Shown here: positions 50,023 to 61,783 of the stretch, one piece after another | How the letters are laid out: each line of letters opens with the position of its first letter | Numbering within the stretch: the first letter of the stretch is position 1 | NCBI GenBank assembly: GCA_023053545.1 | Contig: JAKZAN010000001.1 | Span: 10,002,565 to 10,066,564, forward strand | Source: Lepidurus packardi | Taxonomy: Eukaryota > Arthropoda > Branchiopoda > Notostraca > Triopsidae | DNA length: 64,000 bases | Direction: 5' to 3' | The notes under the pieces: model-generated | What the model saw: only the letters and a program-made list of their open reading frames with translations | Told to the model about the DNA's origin: nothing | Databases searched by the model: none | Program-made: the position numbers and the translations under genes

Positions 50023-51955
50023 TCTTTTTGAGACTTAATATTTTTTTCAGAATAAATTTTTGTTTGCACAATTACTTAATCCAATATCATGCGCGATACT
50101 TTTCAGCGCGTTCTCTCGTACGTTCACATCTTTGAAGCTTCGAGTTAAAAAGCACGGAGTACTTGCAATACGCGTTAATAAAAACATCATCCGAAACATT
50201 TGGATTTGACATTTCCACTCCGTTCGATTGTTTTTACATCACTAAAAGACGAACACCAAATGAACGTTGCATGCTTGTTTGAGCTTCAACCGGATTTGGG
50301 GAAAGTCAATTGTTTACAATAACATTCCTTGGAAAAATGGTGCTTTTTAAAAATCGGAAAAAGGTTACAGTTGTTTGCTCACAACTAGCTACACGTATTA
50401 GGTATTTATTTACAATACCTTTCATAACTTGCTCAACCCCCTTCTTTAGACCAACCCCTTTCTGTCGGTGAAGCTATGGAAGTTAGCTGAAACCCTTGAA
50501 AGTCTATAGTTCACCTTTCCCTTCCTTGTGCCTCGCTTATGCAGCTGTATATGCTCTTATGCGCTAAGTGGGAATAGGCCCTTATTCTTATCAGTCTTAT
50601 TCACCACTATTTCCATATCGTGTACTATTTAAAAAAAATCAAAACATTGCTAGGAAAGACCCCTTTAGTGCCCGAGAAACCCAAACTAAGGGGTTTCTGT
50701 TTTATTTTTTAGATGCTCTGAGATAGCAGTGAAAAACACAAGGAAATTACCCTTAGATGATGTTCTTGTTATTTACTGGTCTTGTTCGCCGTTATTTCTA
50801 TATCGCATACTATTTTTTAAAAATATCCCTATCCCGTAAATAATTATCCCTTTTTTATACTCACCACTGTCCTGTTTATTAAAATGGATTGAATGGCTTT
50901 TGTTTCGGGGACGTAGAAAGGGGAAGGATATGTTGCCTGCAGGTAAAGCGGGCAAAGCCGAACAAGCCCCAACTTCTGGGATATTGACTTCAGGGCAGAA
51001 TCAAGCGTGGTCTACAATTATTTTTGCAGATAATCGGAGATAACAGAATTTTTTTTAAAAAAGTAATTAAGTAAAGGACAAACGTGTATTTTTATATTTG
51101 TTTACGACTTTTATCTTTATTTAATCACTTTACTTTATACAAAAATGTCATTTAACTGTAAATATCCTTTATTAAATGAAGAGATATATTCCGTGAGCAA
51201 GTGGTTGCGCCGTTCAATATTCTACAATACACAAAAAGAATAGTTTTGCTACGTGCATGGACGACTTTTTTGCGATTACAATTGTAGAACACACTCGATT
51301 TCAAAGCGCATGGACGAAAAGTGATAGGTCGACCCCCGTATGTTTTAATGATATAAAGGGTATTGTCGAGTGTAGCAAAAAAGAGGGAATACAGTAATGT
51401 CGGGGTGCTGCGATCAAGCAGGCAACTCGGTCCTTCACATACGCGTTTGGATTCCATTTGTAAGTTGACGTGAAAGTATTGTCACAGGATAGCCTTTTTA
51501 AAACTTGTATTTTCTCATCGCGACCACTAATTGTCAACCAAGCATGTCCACCCGGCCCTATTTACAACAATCCAGCCCGTTCACTTTGAAGAAATTTGCC
51601 AATCCTTCGGAGACATTCACCTTGGCAACGAAGGAAAGGTTGGTTGAATTAAGTACAATAAACCCTCCACTTACGCGGTCCCAGTTTACGCGGCTGAAGC
51701 ATTTGTCCAAATTTTAGTAATTATATCGACAATAGATGTCGCTAGTATGCAATTCGTACGTAAGCTCACCTACTGTTGCGTAGCAACAAATTGCTTGTAC
51801 AGAATAGTGGAAGAGTTGTTGATGAAATTTTTTTACTCGTAACGCATTAGTAATTTATGGCATTATTATACACGAAACCTATTGCCACTTACCTTTGTAG
51901 TAGGATACCAAACAGACTTGGCGTATGGAAACAAACTTATTATGATAAAACGTTA
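50023..51955. other. No gene seen
   Basis: About 1.9 kb, AT-rich. Imperfect repeats of a TATTTCnATATCGnnTACTATTT block at 50608 and 50795. Only short chance frames. Confidence 0.5.
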
Positions 51956-52234
51956 TACCTAGGCTAGACGGGACAAGTTATGGATCATCAACTACGAGTT
52001 AATCCTTCTACCTGAGTTAAACATGTATAAAGTAGACAAACCTCAAGTGTGACTGTCTGTATTGAACGACGCATGGGTTTATATAAAAGTGAAATAGATA
52101 AGAAGAAAGGGTCATACCGTTAGTTAGTCCCATGTCAGTTGAGTCAAGTCGTGTCAGTCTGACACGAAATTAAGGTCAAGGGTCAAACGAATTATTCCAT
52201 CACCGAGACTGTTATTAACAATATACATCCTTAT

Positions 52235-52253
52235 ACCTAGGCTAGACGGGACG
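52235..52253 (+). repeat. Internal second copy of the Harbinger-2 left end
   Basis: TACCTAGGCTAGACGGGAC again, preceded by TTA, 279 bp inside the outer end. Either the true left end of a smaller element or a duplicated terminus. Confidence 0.75.
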
Positions 52254-52703
52254 CTAATTATCATTAACTTTTAATGTTGATCAAGTCGTCCCAGAACGGG
52301 GAATAGTTGTTGAGTGTCCAGACGACAAACTGAAAGGGCACTTTCATTGAGCGTAATCCTATGCTTAAGGCTACACCTTCACATATTTTACCTTCACATA
52401 AACACTTTTCTGTCAAAAAGTATTTTTCATGTCGCTTTCCTATCAGAAAGTATTTTGAACCGTAAACGATGGACGTGTTTCCGCTTACACCTTTAAGTGA
52501 AGTTGTTTTTCCAAGTTTTCTTGGAGAAACTTTAATTCTAGTCCAGCTGCTTATCTTGCGCAAAAGATTAGCGAGAAATAGGAGAGACAAGCAATTAAAA
52601 GCTATACTTTCATTAATAAGCAGTCTCCTGATTTGTAAAGGTAAAGAGATAAGTAGTACATTCAGAAAAATAGTTTGTTATAACCATCTTTCCTAGTACC
52701 TAG

Positions 52704-53760
52704 GCCACAATCGCTCGTTTCTTCTGGAGAGTGGTGGCTCAAGATTGTGCCAACAATGTCAGAAGTTACATTCCGACAAAATTTCCGTACCTCAAGAGCC
52801 TTATTTACGTACCTTTGCGACCGGCTACGCCCTGTACTGAAAAAAAACACAACGATTATGAGAAGACCTATTCCGGTTATAAAGAGAGTAGCTGTTGCTG
52901 TTTTTTCGCTTGCATCAGCAGCAGAACTACGCGTTGTCGGACATCTTTTCGGAATTGGAAGAAGTACTGTACCCTACATACTTTACGAAGTTTGTCACGC
53001 TGTCTTCGACGTGTTCATGCCCGAATTTATCAAATTACCCGAGAGCGAAAGGGAATATGACATTTTAGCCAATGATTTCTCAGCGATGTGGAATTACCCA
53101 CTTGCAATTGGTGCAATCGATGGCTGCCATATCCCGATTTGTCCTCCTAAGGAAGAAGCTGTTGATTACTACAATTATAAAGGCTTCTATAGCGTAATTC
53201 TATTCGCAATGTGCGACGCGAAATATAGGTTTTCCTATATAAACGTTGGGTCTCCAGGGCGGAACAACGACAGCTACATTTTCAAAAATTCACGTTTCTA
53301 CGAGAAGGTGTTGGCCCTTGAGCGTTTGAATTCTTCCATGTATGTTAGCGATGTACGAGTACCAACTCACATTTTAGGAGACGGAGCTTTCCAACTGTTG
53401 CCAACGCTAATGAAGCCATATCCTGATACAACCAGGTTATCCGAGGAGCAAAAACATTTTAATTTTCGGTTGTCTCGCGCTCGACGGGTAATTGAAAATG
53501 CTTTTGGAAGACTAAAGATGCGCTGGCGAATTACTTATAAACGAATGGAGTTTCCTATTAGTAAAATTAACCTCATTACCAAAGCTTGTTGTACCCTTCA
53601 CAATATGTGCGAAAACTTTGGCATGCCCGCAGAAGATTGCGATGCTGAGTTTAGCGAGCAAACAAGGCCCAATACCTTTCGTAACGAAGCAACAATAAGA
53701 GCAGAGCAAGTTCGTTCCGCAATGGTGGAATTTTTTAATGACAACCCAATTCACCTATAA
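52704..53760 (+). CDS. Harbinger-2 transposase (DDE_Tnp_4)
   Basis: Family similarity begins right after an acceptor-like TACCTAG (ends 52703) with PQSLVSSGEWWLKIVPTMSE, and the ATG at 52747 lies inside the conserved part. So an upstream exon is expected; 52469-52640 (ending AAAG/GTAAAG) is a candidate, though the phase does not fit by my count. The frame runs to TAA at 53758-53760. HTH-like: LRVVGHLFGIGRSTVPYILYE. Catalytic residues: D in AIGAIDGCHIPI (about 53119), D in HILGDGAFQLL (about 53383), E in RRVIENAFGRLKMRW (about 53494). The C-terminal CCTLHNMCENFG helix is typical. No breaks. Tail-to-tail with the Myb gene, 24 bp apart. Confidence 0.92.
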
Positions 53761-53784
53761 AACCCAAGAAGAACCAAGAAACCC

Positions 53785-54774
53785 TTAAGAACCTGGGGAT
53801 GGTGGTGGTGGTACTACATTTGAATCACTTTGCCGTAAATTGTAAGGAAAGGGATATGGCATACTTTGCAATTGAGAACCAATAACAGAATAACTTGAAG
53901 GAAAAGGGAGAGAGGAATAAACGTGGTCAGGGCGAGTATTGTCTATAGACGCTACAATTTTGCGTTTCAAAGCCAAATCTTCTTCCATTTTTTTTTCAAT
54001 GTTCTGAACTAAGCTTAGAATTGCCTGGTCAACTTTATCAGAAGCTGTTTTATCGCTGTTTTCAATTAGCTTCTCAACGGAAGAAAGGCACCTGGCAACA
54101 GAGGTCTGGGTCGAAGCACGTTGCTTTCTTCTTTGGATTGAGGCTCTAGAAGGTCCAGGCTCCACAGCTTTACCTCTGTCACGGCGTCGACACCCACCAA
54201 TGGCAGACTCCAATAGTCGTTCGTGTTCCTCATCTCTGCGGACTTCGACGCTCTCTTCAACATCAATTTCTATATCCGAATCGGAAACGAATACTTGCAA
54301 ACTAGGCAGGGTAGACTGTGAGGACTGTGTGGTAGACTCTTCCGGACCATGAACAATCGAGTCCTCTACCCTTGAAACGTCGTTACATGGACTTCGGCCA
54401 ATAATGCTGTTAACGGCATCGTACCACTTCCATGAGCTTGGAGAAGAACCTGTAGAGGTACATTTCACTTTGTTCTTTCTGGCGAATGACAAAAGATAGT
54501 TCAAATTAGTTCACGGTCCTTTCACAATGGAAGAAAATATGATTACCTGTACAGTTTGTGTCAGATTGTTCAACTTCACTGATATCTCATCCACCGTACG
54601 GACGACACCAACACCTTCCAAAGACCGTCTCATGGACTCAAAAATAGGCTTATTGCGTTTCGCACGGCGCAGATCCTCGTAACTCTCTTGCCAAATGTTT
54701 AACAAAGCTGACAACTCAGAATCAACCCAATTGGATGAGCGTTTTCTTTCTTTTAAAGAATCTTGAGAAGCCAT
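53785..54774 (-). CDS. Harbinger-2 Myb/SANT-like protein, two exons
   Basis: Minus strand: exon 1 54774-54547, intron 54546-54475 (GTAATC...CCAGAAAG), exon 2 54474-53785; this acceptor choice keeps phase. Exon 1 opens MASQDSLKERKRSSNWVDSE and holds the Myb/SANT trihelix pattern SALLNIWQESYEDLRRAKRN, FESMRRSLEGVGV, DEISVKLNNLTQT. Exon 2 has WKWYDAVNSIIGRSP, an acidic stretch (DSDIEIDVEESVEV), a basic stretch (RRRDRGKAVEP, QRRKQRAS), a helical segment near residues 210-250 and a Pro-rich tail. In PIF/Harbinger such proteins bind DNA and carry the transposase into the nucleus. It appears functional. About 306 residues after splicing. Confidence 0.85.
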
Positions 54775-55287
54775 GGTGCTCGACTACTGTGAGCCATAGG
54801 CTAAACACCATGCTATATGTAGTACTTTCTACGCTTTCATATGCAGGCAATAAGTGTCGAGAGGGATCCCTTATATCCGAGTCCGAGTAGCACTTTTACT
54901 ATATTTTAAGGAGAAAAAAATTTCAGATCCTTTCTTTCAGATCCGTGTTGTTCGTTTTCGGAAAGTAGACTTTTTCCGAAGCGAAGAAATGTGTTTTACC
55001 AAGCTCAAATCTTTCCAATGCTTTATTAGTGTTAACCTTCACATAATTAAACACATTATCGACAGAAAGTCCATTCGAACGACAAAAAATGACGTTTTCA
55101 CGTATGGTCGATGATTTTTCTTCACAACATTATTTGCGTGCATTCGCGATCAGTTAAGGCCTACACTAGAAAAGAGACTGATTCCGGTTTTTATTCGTAT
55201 TGTTTTTTTTTTTTAGATTTATATGAGAAAAACGTTTTATGAAGCTAAGAAATGCTATTTTGTCATCCTAGTCCTAACTTAATCAGG
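54775..55287. other. Harbinger-2 interior, no gene
   Basis: AT-rich leader and flank between the Myb start and the duplicated right ends; the 86-codon frame at 54854-55114 is not convincing. Confidence 0.5.
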
Positions 55288-55704
55288 TAAGCTGTCTAGA
55301 CGGGGCTTTAATTAGGCATTAGCTAATGTTGGTCATAGTTAATGTACTTGTGCCAACTTCATTAAATCAGAACCTTCATTAACAGTTGATTATCATTAGC
55401 GTTAATGTTGTTGTTTCTAGACGACTCACTTAAACATGTTTAACTCAGGTAGTCGGAGTTGATTATCATTAAATCGTCCCGTCTAGCCTGGGTATAAGCT
55501 GTCTAGACGGGGCTTTAATTAGGCTAATTCAGCTAATGTTGGTCATAGTTAATGTACTTGTGCCAACTTCATTAAATCAGAACCTTCATTAACAGTTGAT
55601 TATCATTAGCGTTAATGTTGTTGTTTCTAGACGACTCACTTAAACATGTTTAACTCAGGTAGTCGGAGTTGATTATCATTAAATCGTCCCGTCTAGCCTG
55701 GGTA
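55288..55704. repeat. Tandem duplication of the Harbinger-2 right end
   Basis: 55288-55494 (207 bp) and 55495-55704 (210 bp) start TAAGCTGTCTAGACGGGGC and end CGTCTAGCCTGGGTA. They differ mainly by a 3-bp change at ATTAGGCATTAG / ATTAGGCTAATTCAG. Confidence 0.9.
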
Positions 55705-55721
55705 TTACACTATCCCCTCGT

Positions 55722-56060
55722 TTAAATAAAGCTACCGAATAGGCTTCCCTTTTTCATAATAGACAAGCCTTTCCGGAACATTTCTGACTCTTTGTGGTCT
55801 TTCCGACTGCGGCTCCATTTGCCGTTGTTCTTCATCCGGTAGAAGCGGATGAAGTAAAATTTTAGCGGTAAAATTTTAGCCCCTGAAGGAGTTTGCCACT
55901 CACGGTAAACACAGTTATCTTTGAGAACTAACTGTCCACGTTGAGCCCAGTAATTTCTCAACACAGTATTTAAGTTTTTCGGTGACGATGGAACCGAACT
56001 AGGGTCTCTAATCCATTGTTGGACTTCTTGCAAATCTGAATCGCTGCCTTGCGCACTTGC
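55722..56060 (-). pseudogene. Gypsy pol linker fragment
   Basis: A minus-strand frame reads LQEVQQWIRDPSSVPSSPKN, LRNYWAQRGQLVLKDNCVYREW, the RNase H-to-integrase linker of a Gypsy pol, then degrades. About 70 codons are convincing. Opposite in strand to the Gypsy tail that follows, so a separate piece or an inversion. Confidence 0.6.
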
Positions 56061-56129
56061 AACTAATCCAGACTCTTAACTAGACTAATCATTAACTAAT
56101 CATAATGACTAGATAACTAATCCAGACTA

Positions 56130-56777
56130 GAGCGCCCTTGAACCCTGTGCAACCTAGATTTCAAAGTGACATTGTAGCTATGGATAGACAACTGAAGACA
56201 ACTCTTCCTACTATTTTTGAACAAGCTCGAACACGGTTGGGATTTGCACAATGTTATCAGAAGATTTGTTACTACAGCAAAACTTTAAACCAGCAAATCC
56301 AACAGGGGGACTCCGTTTGGCTCTTGAATCCTTCCCCGAAGAGAGGAAAGTTCCACAAGATTCACCGACCTTGGACAGTTATTAAACGAATTTCAGATCA
56401 AGTTGTCCACATTAAAAACACCATTTCGGGTGCATATGAACAATTTAAAGAAGGGACCCGTAGCTCTGAACTCCTCTCATGTGGACCCGCCAAATTCAGA
56501 CCATAGACAGACATCATTGGACGGAGGCCTGAGAGTGCAAGAGGAAGCAATAGAAGATGATGTGGGAATTCGACGTCGACGCTTGGTCGATTCGGAAGAT
56601 GACGATATCCCATTGAGGATTTAGTGACAGCACCGTCAGTTGGACACGGTGGAGACAGTTTTGAAAGAGAACGTCGGTTGACCAGGACTCGGCATCCTTA
56701 TGTGCGTTTAGCGTATTATGAGCCTGGGAGACCTGTCTGCTAAGCAATTGTTGTCAATTATTTAAAAAGAGGGAGAA
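56130..56777 (+). pseudogene. Gypsy integrase C-terminus and tail
   Basis: QARTRLGFAQCYQKICYYSK then GDSVWLLNPSPKRGKFHKIH and RPWTVIKRISDQVVHIK form the integrase C-terminal GPY/F-like module. A second frame from 56403 continues VALNSSHVDPPNSD and an acidic/basic tail, and a third ends RHPYVRLAYYEPGRPVC at about 56742. Two or three slips. The core is absent. The purine tract AAAAAGAGGGAGAA precedes the LTR. Confidence 0.75.
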
Positions 56778-57050
56778 TGCAAGAGTGGTAACCACAGTAT
56801 AGAGGTTTACACAGTATGGTAACAGGGCTATCTTCCAATGTTAAGGTTTTCTGACGACCTTCTCGGTCCCCAGAGTAATATTCAGCTAAAAGGCCAGAAG
56901 ACGAAAGGGTACATTCGCAAACCTCCCAGTGCAGTTCAAAAAAGGTCACGACGGTTTATAAAAGCGCGTAATTTAAATCTATTGCTTTAAACTATGTGAG
57001 CTTAAAATAAAAGATGAATTAACTAGGTCAAAGCACAACACGTATACACA
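56778..57050 (+). repeat. Gypsy 3' LTR
   Basis: TGCAAGAGTGG (56778) to CGTATACACA (57050), 273 bp. TTTATAAAAG (about 56953) and AAAATAAAAG (about 57004) fit a promoter box and poly(A) signal. No second copy present. Confidence 0.6.
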
Positions 57051-57962
57051 TTATAGACTATTTTGCGTTACCCAGGTTGCACCACGAGGAGGCAGTCTAT
57101 TTTGCAACCCATACATAGGTGTTTTATACAGAGCTAAAACGAGCGCGAGCGAATTCGCTCGCGCTCGCGAGTGCGCTCGAAATCTTGTGAGCGATGAGCG
57201 CGAGCCGCTCGTTTCATAAATTGGCGAGCGCAAACGAAATGAGCGCACGCTCGCGATTGTAGCGCCATCTGCTGGCGAATTCCCGTAGTTTATGCCATGA
57301 AGCTACAGAGCTTACGGCAGATGGCAGCGATTGATGTCAAAAAGGCGCCAAGCGTGTTGTCAAAAAGACGCCAAGCGTGTTCAACGTGCTCGTTTGGTGC
57401 TGTATTTGTTAGCTGTGCGGCACAGCTAACAAATACAGTAGAATACAGTAACAAATACTAACAATAGACTGGCACAGCCTGTGCCAGTCTATTTATTGTT
57501 AGCTGTGACAACAGCTTAATTTGTATTACAGGTAACTTTCATTATTACTTTCGTTAACTAAAACAAGGCTACAAGAAGCTAAAAGACGCCTATTCGGAGG
57601 AATTTTTCAGTTTTTTCCCAGCATGTGGTGCCCCCTCCTGGCAAAGAAGCGAATATTTTATGACGCCTTTTCGGAGGAAATCCACAAGCTGTCTGCCTCG
57701 GGCATTTAGGTTCTCCTTTTGATGCCTTTTCGGAGTGAGTCTAACCTGCGTTTCGTGACGCCTTTTCGGAGGAAATCCCCAAGTTGTCTGCTTCGGGCAT
57801 GTAGGTGCTCCGTTGATGCCTTTTCGGAGTGAGTCTCCAATACTCCCCCTCCCTTCCCTTTTTCGCTCAGGATAAAATGCTATACCTAATCGAATCCGGA
57901 CGTGGAACGTACCCAGGAAAGCTAGGAACGAAATCCTCGTACTGTACATAGGGGGTTCCCTT
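57051..57962. repeat. Repeat-rich non-coding: palindromes and tandem repeats
   Basis: 57140-57167 is a perfect 28-bp palindrome centred on GAATTC, in a GAGCG/CGCTC-rich block to 57255. 57463-57493 is a near-perfect hairpin (15-bp arms, 1-base centre) with outer 12-bp arms at 57421-57432 and 57496-57507. 57661-57840 holds two ~100-bp tandem units, each with GACGCCTTTTCGGAGG and GATGCCTTTTCGGAGT. No gene. Confidence 0.85.
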
Positions 57963-60900
57963 CAGGGTTGCCAGATGGTTTTTTTCCAAACCAAAAATGG
58001 GAAAAATGGTTTGTTTTGAAAGGCTTTGGTTTACGAAAATTTGGTTTGGTTTTTTGGTTTGTTTATGGTTTGTTTGGAGAAATCGTCGCAAATTCATTCT
58101 AGGCTACAGAATAATCTCTCTAAATTAATGCACGTTTCGATAAATTAGCTTTTGGCTCCTATTTTTTTTTTTTTTTTTGCATTCGTGTTTTGTATTTCGC
58201 GCTTCGTACGGTTTCCGGAAGGTGATTGGGTATGGCGTATGATCCTGATACGCGTCTTTTTAGTTCCTGTGTTTAGTCCACGTGTTTACATTTTATGTGA
58301 CGCACGTGTCACGCCCGCTAGTCTTTTGTTTCGATACAGTCAAAACGTAGTTATTGTTGGGCGCATATGATTCTTCCGTAATTTTTAACATCCGTTGTGC
58401 AGGTAAGTACTCGTAGTTTTAAGATATACAATTCATTTGTTATTGGTTTCTCTTTATGGGTTATCTCGCGGTGCATTCTGCCTGTCAAGTTTTGTGTTCA
58501 TACTTAATTGTGTTCTTTTGCATTTTCTTGCATCATTGTACTGTAGCCTATTTCTTCATTAACATTTCCTATCATATGCTAGTACGGTCTGCCAGGGATG
58601 TCCAGAAAATATAGAAAGGACTGGGAAGCCGACTTCCCATGGGTGAAGAAGAGCTCTGATGGCACCGAAAGTGCGTATTGCATTTTGTGCCATTCAAACC
58701 TAAAAGCCCACAAGGGTTCTCTAGAGCAACACCAAAAGACTGCCTTGCACATAGCAAAAGACACTAGCAAGACCAGCAGTCAGGGGCAGTTATCATTCAA
58801 GCCAGTAGCTGTATCTAAAAATGACGAAGTTAAAAAAGCTCAGATAGGTATGTACTTTCCATTATATCCCGACCACGTTTTCCAGTTTAAACCGTCAACC
58901 TGAGTCTGAGATAACCAAGTTAACCCTACTTTACGCAAGCATGCATACAGTCCCAACCACTTTCTTGGTTTCTACCATTCTGCTGCGGAATTCATGACCA
59001 AACAAGCTGAAACCTAGCTTTACTTAATCTAGTCGAATTTATCCTACCTTAGACGCGCCATTCTTGTGGTCACTTTTTCGGTTTAGATCGCTGTAATCGG
59101 CTTAGTGTTGCACTACCATGTTTACTGGTTATATTTGCACGCTTGACGCGGTTAGAGAAAAAAATGGAAAAATGCGCCTAATAGAGGAAATGCAAGGTTG
59201 CAAGTGATGTTAAATTTAATTAGATTAATTTTTTCCTCCTGGAAAACGTTTGAAAACAAAAAAAAATGGTCAGGGTTTAATGGAAAGAACTCTGAAACAG
59301 AAATGGCGCTGAACGTATGTTGTCACTCCCCAATTTTGACTATGGACCATCTGGGTGAGATTGTTTCGCGTAATGGAAAAGGAAGCCGATGGGAAAGCCT
59401 GCGGATGCATAGGACCAAATGCTCCCAGATCATCAAGAATGTGATCTCGAAAGCTCTTGAAGAAGAAGTTGCCCAAGAGCTGAGAAATAAGAAGTTTTCG
59501 GTTCTCATTGATGAATCGACAGATATCACAGCGGCTAAACATCTCTGCGTATGTGTGCGATACTATTCAGAAAAAGATAATAGTATCCTTTATGATTATC
59601 TGGGTTTAATTCCTGTGTTATCGACAACAGGCGAAGCTCTTTTTCTTGTGTTGAAAGAAAAACTAAAATCTGTTGGGCTTTGTTTTTCTGATTGCATCGG
59701 CTATAGTTCTGATGGCGCGGCGAATGTTATTGGAACCCACAATTCAGTTTGGTCCCGAGTTAAGGCCGAAGCCCCAAATTGCGTTCAGCTCAGATGCATT
59801 TGCCACTCTCTGAACCTCGTAGTGCAGCATGCCTTTGAGGTTATGCCATCCAGCATTGGATTTTTGTTGTCAGAAATCCCTGGGGGTTTTTTCGAAAAGC
59901 CAGCTAAGGCGTGAGGATTTCCTTGGCTTATTCGAAACAATGGACGTAAACAGCGAGAGGAAAGGTACTCCAACTCCGTTTCAAAAATACTCGGCTACTC
60001 GCTGGTTAGTTAGGGGTAAAGTTCTGTACAACTTGCTTGTAAACTGGCAAGAGTTGAAAGCTTATTTTAACCAAGTAGAACTCAAAGCTCCCGCTAGCGT
60101 GAGGTACAAGTGTTCGTCGATCAGCAATATGATGAAAGACGATTCTGTGTACCTCCTGATTGTGTTTCTAACGCCCCTCGTGAAAGAATTCGAACAAATT
60201 AATGCATTGTTCCAAAGTGCCAGTGTGGACCCCGAGAAGCTTCTCTTTGAGCTCTCTCTCCATCACAAAAGTGTGAAGGGGAGAGTTTTTGACACTAGAG
60301 GTTACCAAAAACCTCTTTCTCATATAGACTTCGGTTCCGAATGTAAGATTTTTGTTCAAAAGCAAATTTGCGGCGCGAAAGAGGGCGCCGCGAAAGTAGT
60401 TGAAACCGTGCAGGCAAGGTGTTTGAAGTTTCTGTTGGAACTAATCTCTCAGATGGAATCACGGTTACCTGAAAACAAAGAAGTATTTCGTGGCCTATCA
60501 TACTTATCTCCTAGTCGAGTTCTTTCACAGGTGGATAAAGTTGCTTTCTCTGAGCTACCCCTGACCCACCTAATGGGAAGGAACGCTCAGATAATCGAAG
60601 ACCAGTATAGAAAAATTAGTCTTGTAATCTGGTCAGAGACGGATCTTTTTAAAAATGTTGCCGTCCCTAGAGACGTAGTTGAGTTCTGGACGTCAATCAG
60701 AAGTTACCTGGACGTACAAGGACTTTTTGCATTCAGAGAGTTATCTGAATATTGCTTAGCCTGTTTATCGTTGCCAATTTCTAATGCTTTTGTAGAAAGA
60801 GTATTTTCGCTAGTGACGTACGTAAAAAACAAACAACGCAATAGAATTGAGATTAAAATGCTTGACGCAATTGATAGAATTAAGTCGTACCTTTCCAGTA

Positions 60901-61597
60901 GAAATTTATGTTGTAGGGATTTTCAAGTGACGGCTGCAATGGTTCAGTACTTCAGCAACAATATGTACAACAATAATAATGAAGATGAAGTTGATGTTGA
61001 AGACTTCGCGATTTTGGCACACTTCGAGTAGTATTTTTTTTTATCCCTATAACACATTTACTGTCCATGTTTATAGAATCATTTGTTTTTTTCCTGCATG
61101 TAGCATGTATGTATGTAGGTTTTGGTTAACTTGCTATGCCTGTATTTCTGCCTTTTGTTAACCCAGAAAAGCCCTCACTTGTGATATAATCTAAAATGAA
61201 TCTCTTTAACGTGCAATTTTAATTGCGGTGCACACATGCCAGGAGCAAATTTGCATGGGTTTCAATTCCCAAAATATAATGATCTCGTTGTGATAATAAA
61301 GTAACTTAATCAAATGTTGTATTATTTAGTTGGGGTTTGTATTCTATTTTGCTTAATGATGAGTATATCTTTAATCCTGACGATTTTTCCGACATTAATT
61401 TAATAGGAAAATAGGTCGCAGTGGTATCGCAGAAGTTTTCCACAACTTAGTGAAGTAATTGCTTTAGAAATTCGAATTTTAAACACTTTTTTAAAAAATG
61501 GTTTGTTTTTGGTTTGTTTTGGAAGGCCGGTGGTTTATTTTGGTTTGTTTTTCAAGTTACTTTGGTTTGCTGACTCAGAAAAAATCTGGCAACCCTG
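57963..61597 (+). mobile_element. hAT-3, complete ends and 8-bp target duplication
   Basis: CAGGGTTGCCAGAT (57963) and ATCTGGCAACCCTG (61597) are perfect 14-bp inverted repeats. GTTCCCTT at 57955-57962 and 61598-61605 is the target duplication. Subterminal regions on both sides are dense in TTTGGTTTG repeats (57990-58075 and 61498-61570). One transposase gene on the plus strand. Confidence 0.96.
58598..61031 (+). pseudogene. hAT-3 transposase (ZNF862/SCAND3-like), one frameshift
   Basis: Exon 1 58598-58846 starts MSRKYRKDWEADFPWVKKSS and has a zinc-binding CILCHSNLKAHKGSLEQHQK. The donor is CAGATAG/GTATGT. Exon 2 begins near 59303 (MALNVCCHSP, LTMDHLGEIV), continuing with FSVLIDESTDITAAKHLCVC (first catalytic Asp, about 59498-59560), IGYSSDGAANVIG (second Asp region) and CHSLNLVVQHA. 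A slip of one base in a G/T run near 59880-59892 changes frame; the gene continues QLRREDFLGLFETMDVN through SATRWLVRGKVLYNL to the hATC-type end LSLPISNAFVERVFSLV (about 60763-60815), stop 61029-61031. Otherwise complete. Confidence 0.85.
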
Positions 61598-61783
61598 GTT
61601 CCCTTCACTTTCATGTTTTAGTGACAGTGCTATAAGTGAAGGCCATGACAGAACTTGACAAATTTTCATCTATTACTCATTTACTGTAATTTGAAAAGAT
61701 TTGTAACTGTTTTTTTTTCGAGCAGGTAATCGTATCAAGTTCCAATTTGTTTCCTGGACGCCTTTTAGGAGCATATTTTTTTC

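Larger units (their letters stand above)
51956..55704 (+). mobile_element. Harbinger-2, PIF/Harbinger element with duplicated ends
   Basis: The left end TACCTAGGCTAGACGGGAC (51956) and the right end GTCCCGTCTAGCCTGGGTA (55704) are inverted repeats. Similarity continues inward for about 80 bp (shared TACCTGAGTTAAACATGT). TTA flanks both sides (51953-51955 and 55705-55707), the usual PIF target duplication. A second right end (55494) results from a tandem duplication of 207-210 bp (55288-55494 and 55495-55704). A second left-end motif occurs at 52235. It carries a transposase and a convergent Myb gene. Confidence 0.85.

Noticed and set aside
52469-52640. Upstream exon of the Harbinger-2 transposase
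   Set aside because: The basic sequence is plausible, but exon phases do not join by my count, so not annotated as coding.
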